DNA of 44,926 nt from a virus. Below are positions 42,032 to 44,926 of this stretch, piece after piece (position 1 is the stretch's first letter; each line of letters opens with the position of its first letter). The translations under genes and the position numbers were made by a program. The stretch lies in the IMG/VR virus record IMGVR_UViG_3300028590_000004, positions 1 through 44,926 of that record; one strand, written 5' to 3'. A model generated the notes under the pieces. The model was given only the letters and a program-made list of their open reading frames with translations. It did not search any database and was not told where the DNA came from.

Positions 42032-42178
42032 CTGCATCTATGCGTAATAGCATGGGTGCAGGGATGGTGACACCGAAGGGGCTAGGCTCCCTGTCGCTCT
42101 GATCCTGAGCATAGCTCCACTTCGGTGGTCTACAGGCAACGACATACCCTTCTAACCTGACGTGTCACCATCCCTGCA
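42032..42178 (+). ncRNA. Structured early leader RNA with alternative stems
   Basis: A perfect 17-bp inverted repeat (42057-42073 with 42162-42178) encloses 88 bases and ends 25 bases before the first early gene. Within it CACCGAAG (42071-42078) pairs with CTTCGGTG (42120-42127), GAGC-ATA-GCTC forms a small hairpin, and TGTCG (42092) can meet CGACA (42140). A separate stem, CTGCATCTATGC (42032-42043) with GCATGGGTGCAG (42050-42061), shares bases 42057-42061 with the long repeat, so the two cannot form together. A switch, attenuator or RNase III site is inferred. Confidence 0.55.
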
Positions 42179-42203
42179 TTCCGCAGGCTCAAAGGATTGC
42201 ATC

Positions 42204-42740
42204 ATGAACATCGACACCAAAAAGCTCGCCTCCGACATCAAGTCCATCAAGGTCCGCTCGGCGAGCATCGACAAGGATGTGCAGGACGCGGCGCTCCGCG
42301 CCATCCAGATCGCTGATCGCAAGGAAGGCACCGGGAACCTGCACTTCGTCAATGCGCTGTACAAGGCTCTGGGCAAGGGTGCCCGGCACGTGGCCCTGAC
42401 GGCGTGGTATCAGGCCTTCGGTGGCCTGAAGGCGAACACCGCTGCCAGCAAGGACGACACGCCCTTCGTGCACAACAACGACAAGCTGATGGATCTGGTC
42501 GGGGGCCAAGCCACGCCGTGGTACGACATGAAGCCGAGCCAGAAGCCCGACGAGGTGTTCGACTTCCTGGCCCTGACGCTGGCTGTGATGAAGAAGAAGC
42601 CGAAGGAAGGCCAGGAGTCCGCCCACATGGCTCTGCGTGACAAGCTCACCGGCGTGGTCGAGGAATACCGCAAGACGCTGGAAGCCGATGAAGCGGCACC
42701 GGCTGATGAACCCGCCAAGGAAGCGGAAAAGGTCGAGTAA
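42204..42740 (+). CDS. First early protein, acidic C-terminus (178 aa)
   Basis: First gene after the host promoters and leader, with AAAGGA before ATG 42204. Helical: residues 1-60 (DIKSIKVRSASIDKDVQDAA, FVNALYKALGKGARHVAL), a middle with a YQAFGGLKAN turn, and a disordered acidic tail (EADEAAPADEPAKEAEKVE). The pattern of interval helices with KGARHVAL-type segments is seen in early phage proteins of unknown role. A terminator-like hairpin follows. Host takeover is a guess from position. Confidence 0.72.
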   Translation: MNIDTKKLASDIKSIKVRSASIDKDVQDAALRAIQIADRKEGTGNLHFVNALYKALGKGARHVALTAWYQAFGGLKANTAASKDDTPFVHNNDKLMDLVGGQATPWYDMKPSQKPDEVFDFLALTLAVMKKKPKEGQESAHMALRDKLTGVVEEYRKTLEADEAAPADEPAKEAEKVE

Positions 42741-42754
42741 TCGAGCCCACATCG

Positions 42755-42774
42755 GGAGGCCCTTCGGGGCTTCC
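42755..42774 (+). terminator. Terminator-like hairpin after the first early gene
   Basis: GGAGGCCC (42755-42762), TTCG loop, GGGCTTCC (42767-42774): eight pairs with one G-T. The following TCATTGTGTGTTT is only moderately T-rich, so it may be a partial terminator or RNA-processing site. Confidence 0.6.
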
Positions 42775-42800
42775 TCATTGTGTGTTTGAGCGGAGGTATC

Positions 42801-43139
42801 ATGCTCTGTGCATCATTGGCTGTGGGTTACCACATCGCCACTAGTCATCATGCGAACCATCGGCATGACCTGAACGAGTTCAATCCTGGCCTGTACGTGC
42901 AGTGTGACTCTCTGGTCGCTGGTGGCTTCCTCAATTCCCTCGGCAAGCCCTCGCTCTACGGCGCGAAGGCGGTCGAGGCTTCCCGTGGTCTTGACCTTGT
43001 GCTCGGAGTCGTCACCGGATATGGTGGCGTGTCTCCGTTGCTCATGGTCTCGTACCGCATGAAGGATGGCACGCGGCTGTCCTGGATCCCGACCACACCG
43101 ATGAACGTGGGCGGGCTCCACCTTTCCCAGGAGTTCTGA
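42801..43139 (+). CDS. Hypothetical protein, small beta-barrel-like pattern (112 aa)
   Basis: GGAGG precedes ATG 42801. The sequence has alternating strands and the order NEFNPGLYVQ, GGFLNSLGKPSLYGA, LDLVLGVVTGYGGVSPLLMVSY, ending VGGLHLSQEF. This pattern (NPG, Y/LNS, VTGY) resembles a family of small bacterial and phage envelope proteins of unknown function. The N-terminus (MLCASLAVGYHI) could be a weak signal. Assignment is by memory of the pattern only. Confidence 0.6.
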   Translation: MLCASLAVGYHIATSHHANHRHDLNEFNPGLYVQCDSLVAGGFLNSLGKPSLYGAKAVEASRGLDLVLGVVTGYGGVSPLLMVSYRMKDGTRLSWIPTTPMNVGGLHLSQEF

Positions 43140-43499
43140 CATGCGTTAGATGGTACGGCTTGCCGCCGTGGCTAACCAACTGAGTATTAGGTCGATACGG
43201 GCCGCACACCTACGCTGCATAGTGCCCAGACCGAAAGAGCATCTGTTCGATGCTGTGTGAACCGACATACAAGCCCGGGGCTTCGTTACGGTTCCACGTT
43301 TGCCGTAAGGCCGTCCGCGATGACGTGAAACTCCGAGGTGCAAGCGAACAGCCTAGAGTGTCAGCCGTCGAGCCGTACGTAACGGCCACAGTGGGGGAAA
43401 TCAAGAACCCACTGTCCTGCATCCAATCCGAAGAATCGTGCCCATTAATGATGGCGGGCCGTTGGGTGCAGGACAGTGTGTTCAACTACGGGAGCAATC
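43140..43499. other. Intergenic region before the kinase gene
   Basis: 360 bases without a convincing gene; an 87-codon frame (43250-43513) lacks a ribosome site and typical codon use. It holds a small hairpin AGCATC-TGTTC-GATGCT (43238-43254) and the large inverted repeat at 43410-43478. No clear sigma70 promoter is seen. Confidence 0.55.
43410..43478 (+). other. Long hairpin upstream of the kinase gene
   Basis: CACTGTCCTGCATCCAA (43410-43426) pairs with TTGGGTGCAGGACAGTG (43462-43478) over 17 positions with one G-T pair, loop 35 bases. It ends 21 bases before the kinase start. Long early-mRNA stems of this kind in T7 are cut by RNase III, which would release the kinase message. Confidence 0.6.
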
Positions 43500-44414
43500 A
43501 TGCTTTCGATTGAGGAGGTACGACAGTACCGCAATAACCAGAACGGCTGCAAGTACCTGGGTGGTGGCATCATGGGCACTGCCTACCTGCTGCCCGATGG
43601 CCGCGTCCTGAAGATCGCTCGCAAGTTCGATGGAACCAGCGACTGGATCGAAGCCAACGCCAGCGAGTTCAAGCTCAAAGGCAAGCCCTTGGACTACGGT
43701 CCGAAGGTTTGGCACTTCGAGGCCGACTACGAGACCGGAGGTTGGTGGGCGGTGATGGAGCGTGTGCTTTGCATGCGTAGCCTCTCCGCACATCCGTTCG
43801 TGCTTCACCGGGACTACCGTGACCTGGAACACAGCCCAATGGAACTGGTGCATGCGTTGAAGGCGATGGGCTTTAGCCACAACGACCTGCACCGTGGGAA
43901 TTACGGTCTGACATTGGACGGGCGCTTCGTTGCGTTCGATCCGTCGTCAGCGGATTCCAGACGGCGCAGCAAGCCCGCACAGACCGCCACCCAGATGATG
44001 ATGATGGAAGAACGGGAGGTGATGAACGCTTTCCGTGAGGCTGCTGCCCGAGCGGTGCCCGAGAAGTTCCGGGCGCCGGACGATGACTGGATGGACTGGG
44101 CAGGCGTCGTGGTGCGACACGACAAGCAACGCCTGCAAGACGCGCTGCTCATCAATAAGGCCCACCTCCAGATGGACCGGGCGGTGCCTGAGCAGTTCAA
44201 GGCGCCGCGATGGCACTTTGACACCCCGCCGCACGAGCGGTTGCCGAATGGGCCGCTGGTCGTCAAGAAGGCCCCTCCCAACGACGCCCGCGACGATGCG
44301 CTCTTCGGTCTGGGTGCGCGGCCGATGTTCTTCGACCCGGGGCCGATCAAGCCCAAGAAACGCGCTCAGTGGCTCAAACCGCACCTGGGGCAGCTACCGC
44401 ACGTCCACAAGTAG
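43500..44414 (+). CDS. Protein kinase homologue (T7 gp0.7-like)
   Basis: The kinase fold is visible: Gly-rich loop YLGGGIMGTAYLL (residues 19-31), the ATP-binding Lys in VLKIARK (K38), the catalytic loop FSHNDLHRGNYG (D129, N134) and a DFG-like VAFDPSSAD (D147). T7 gp0.7 phosphorylates host proteins and shuts off host transcription; a like role is inferred. The C-terminal half (residues 170-304) is charged, with repeated segments RAVPEKFRAPDDD and RAVPEQFKAPRWH, an internal duplication. RBS GGGAG before ATG 43500. Length 304. Confidence 0.78.
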   Translation: MLSIEEVRQYRNNQNGCKYLGGGIMGTAYLLPDGRVLKIARKFDGTSDWIEANASEFKLKGKPLDYGPKVWHFEADYETGGWWAVMERVLCMRSLSAHPFVLHRDYRDLEHSPMELVHALKAMGFSHNDLHRGNYGLTLDGRFVAFDPSSADSRRRSKPAQTATQMMMMEEREVMNAFREAAARAVPEKFRAPDDDWMDWAGVVVRHDKQRLQDALLINKAHLQMDRAVPEQFKAPRWHFDTPPHERLPNGPLVVKKAPPNDARDDALFGLGARPMFFDPGPIKPKKRAQWLKPHLGQLPHVHK

Positions 44415-44427
44415 ATCGCAGCCTGTA

Positions 44428-44454
44428 GGGCCTGGGAACCACGTTCCTGGGCCC
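44428..44454 (+). terminator. Terminator-like hairpin after the kinase gene
   Basis: GGGCCTGGGAAC (44428-44439) pairs with GTTCCTGGGCCC (44443-44454) over 12 pairs (two wobble), loop CAC. The following CTCAGATTGTGATTTT has a T-run only 12 bases later, so termination may be partial. Confidence 0.65.
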
Positions 44455-44480
44455 CTCAGATTGTGATTTTAGGGAGAGTA

Positions 44481-44876
44481 ATGACTGAATGTATTGAAGT
44501 AGCAGGAGCCACTGTCAAAGGTGGCTACGTACAAGAGCGGGCTGAAGGGTATAGCACCTTGGCCCACAGAGTCGCCTATGCCCGGGCCCATGGCGTACCT
44601 GTCCGATCCCTGATCGGTACGGTGATTCGTCACACTTGCGACAATCCGCCGTGCATCAACCCTGCACATTTAGTTGCAGGCACCGCCTCCGACAACATGC
44701 GAGACATGGTGGATCGGGGCCGTGACGCAGGGAGGCAGAGGCGCAAGCTTCAAGACTGGCAAGTGAGGAGCATCCGGCAATCGGACCAACCTTACAAGAC
44801 CGGTAGGAGTTTTGGAGTCAGCAACAGCGTAACCCGCTACATCCTTAACGGCACCACCTACAAAGACGTTGTGTGA
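44481..44876 (+). CDS. HNH homing-type endonuclease spanning the contig junction
   Basis: ATG 44481 follows AGGGAGAG; an upstream in-frame alternative lacks a good site. The HNH_3 core is IRHTCDNPPCINPAHLVAG with DNMRDMVDRGRD behind it, and the C-terminal helix-turn-helix tail is GRSFGVSNSVTRYILNG. It shares layout, though not close sequence, with the HNH gene at 15389. It is probably a free-standing mobile endonuclease between the kinase and the micro-gene cluster. The last 77 bases fall in the 127-bp repeat, so the contig was opened inside this gene. Confidence 0.88.
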   Translation: MTECIEVAGATVKGGYVQERAEGYSTLAHRVAYARAHGVPVRSLIGTVIRHTCDNPPCINPAHLVAGTASDNMRDMVDRGRDAGRQRRKLQDWQVRSIRQSDQPYKTGRSFGVSNSVTRYILNGTTYKDVV

Positions 44877-44926
44877 TTTCAGCGAGTAGCCCAAGGGTTA
44901 CTCAGTGCAATCCGCACTGCTACAGA
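44800..44926. repeat. Terminal direct repeat, right copy (contig overlap)
   Basis: Exact copy of bases 1-127. Removing one copy closes the molecule at 44,799 bp and restores a continuous HNH gene followed by the gene at 135. Confidence 0.95.

Larger units (their letters stand above)
40799..42203. other. Long non-coding region: genome-end and early control region
   Basis: About 1.4 kb with no credible gene in a genome that otherwise has almost no gaps. It changes in character along its length: a CpG-rich part (40848-41150), a part with CATAGG and TTAACG repeats (41169-41253), a phage promoter (41293), a CTAG- and GAGAG-rich lower-GC part (41340-41700), three host promoters and a structured leader. 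In T7-like phages this is where the direct terminal repeat and the early promoters lie, so the true DNA ends are probably here. Confidence 0.75.

Noticed and set aside
43141-43250. tRNA-like sequence on the minus strand (CTCAGTTGGTTAG)
   Set aside because: The D-arm-like bases and a 5-bp stem are present, but the anticodon loop is five bases and no T-arm or acceptor stem can be formed.
43250-43513. 87-codon frame in the gap before the kinase gene
   Set aside because: No Shine-Dalgarno sequence, unusual codon use, and it contains the large inverted repeat. Treated as non-coding.
1-44926. CRISPR array, integrase, repressor or toxin-antitoxin system
   Set aside because: No regularly spaced repeats and no integrase or repressor motifs were found; the gene content is that of a lytic phage.

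Overview
The window is a whole, or nearly whole, genome of a strictly lytic T7-like podophage (order-level group of Autographiviridae/Autotranscriptaviridae). All convincing genes lie on the + strand and overlap head to tail. It encodes a single-subunit RNA polymerase, a T7-type replication set, and a portal/scaffold/capsid/tubular-tail/ejection-protein/tail-fibre/holin/terminase series. The RNA polymerase gene sits directly before the structural genes rather than in the early region, as in phiKMV-like phages. The high GC content and GC-ending codons suggest a GC-rich proteobacterial host; the host cannot be named from the sequence. Bases 1-127 are repeated exactly at 44800-44926, so this looks like a circular contig of about 44,799 bp cut at an arbitrary point inside an HNH gene, not at the physical ends of the virion DNA.

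In biological order the map starts in the non-coding stretch 40799-42203. It holds one phage promoter, three tandem sigma70-type host promoters (41559-41782) and a strongly structured leader (42032-42178). Then come early genes: an acidic protein (42204), a small unknown (42801), a T7 gp0.7-like protein kinase homologue (43500) and an HNH endonuclease (44481, running across the contig junction). Region 135-5107 is a dense run of very small, translationally coupled genes, several with one membrane helix, with a primase in its middle. Region 5115-15769 is DNA metabolism: helicase, deoxyribosyltransferase-like protein, nucleotidyltransferase-like protein, family A DNA polymerase, ssDNA-binding protein, 5'-3' exonuclease, endonuclease VII, DnaQ/RNase H-like nuclease, two MazG/DUF5664-type pyrophosphohydrolases, ATP-dependent ligase, and a second HNH endonuclease just before the RNA polymerase (15793-18213).

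Region 18272-38334 is virion morphogenesis: small pre-portal proteins, portal, scaffold, major capsid protein, tail tubular proteins A and B, three internal/ejection proteins (the last 1581 residues with a lytic transglycosylase and an HExxH peptidase-like motif), tail fibre, holin and terminase subunits. Region 38389-40798 holds an Ig-like protein, a signal-anchored lysozyme, a SprT-like metalloprotein, a two-gene spanin pair and an unknown last gene.

Four near-identical copies of a 17-bp element, GGTACCCCTAGTACACA (18241, 21881, 34381, 41293), are almost certainly the promoters of the phage's own polymerase. They drive the head block, the capsid gene, the tail fibre/packaging/lysis block and the genome-end region. 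Two of the transcripts would begin with a hairpin, and one hairpin has the form of an intrinsic terminator. No CRISPR array, tRNA, integrase or repressor was seen. The least explained parts are the structured early leader with mutually exclusive stems, the micro-gene cluster, and the HExxH-containing ejection protein.
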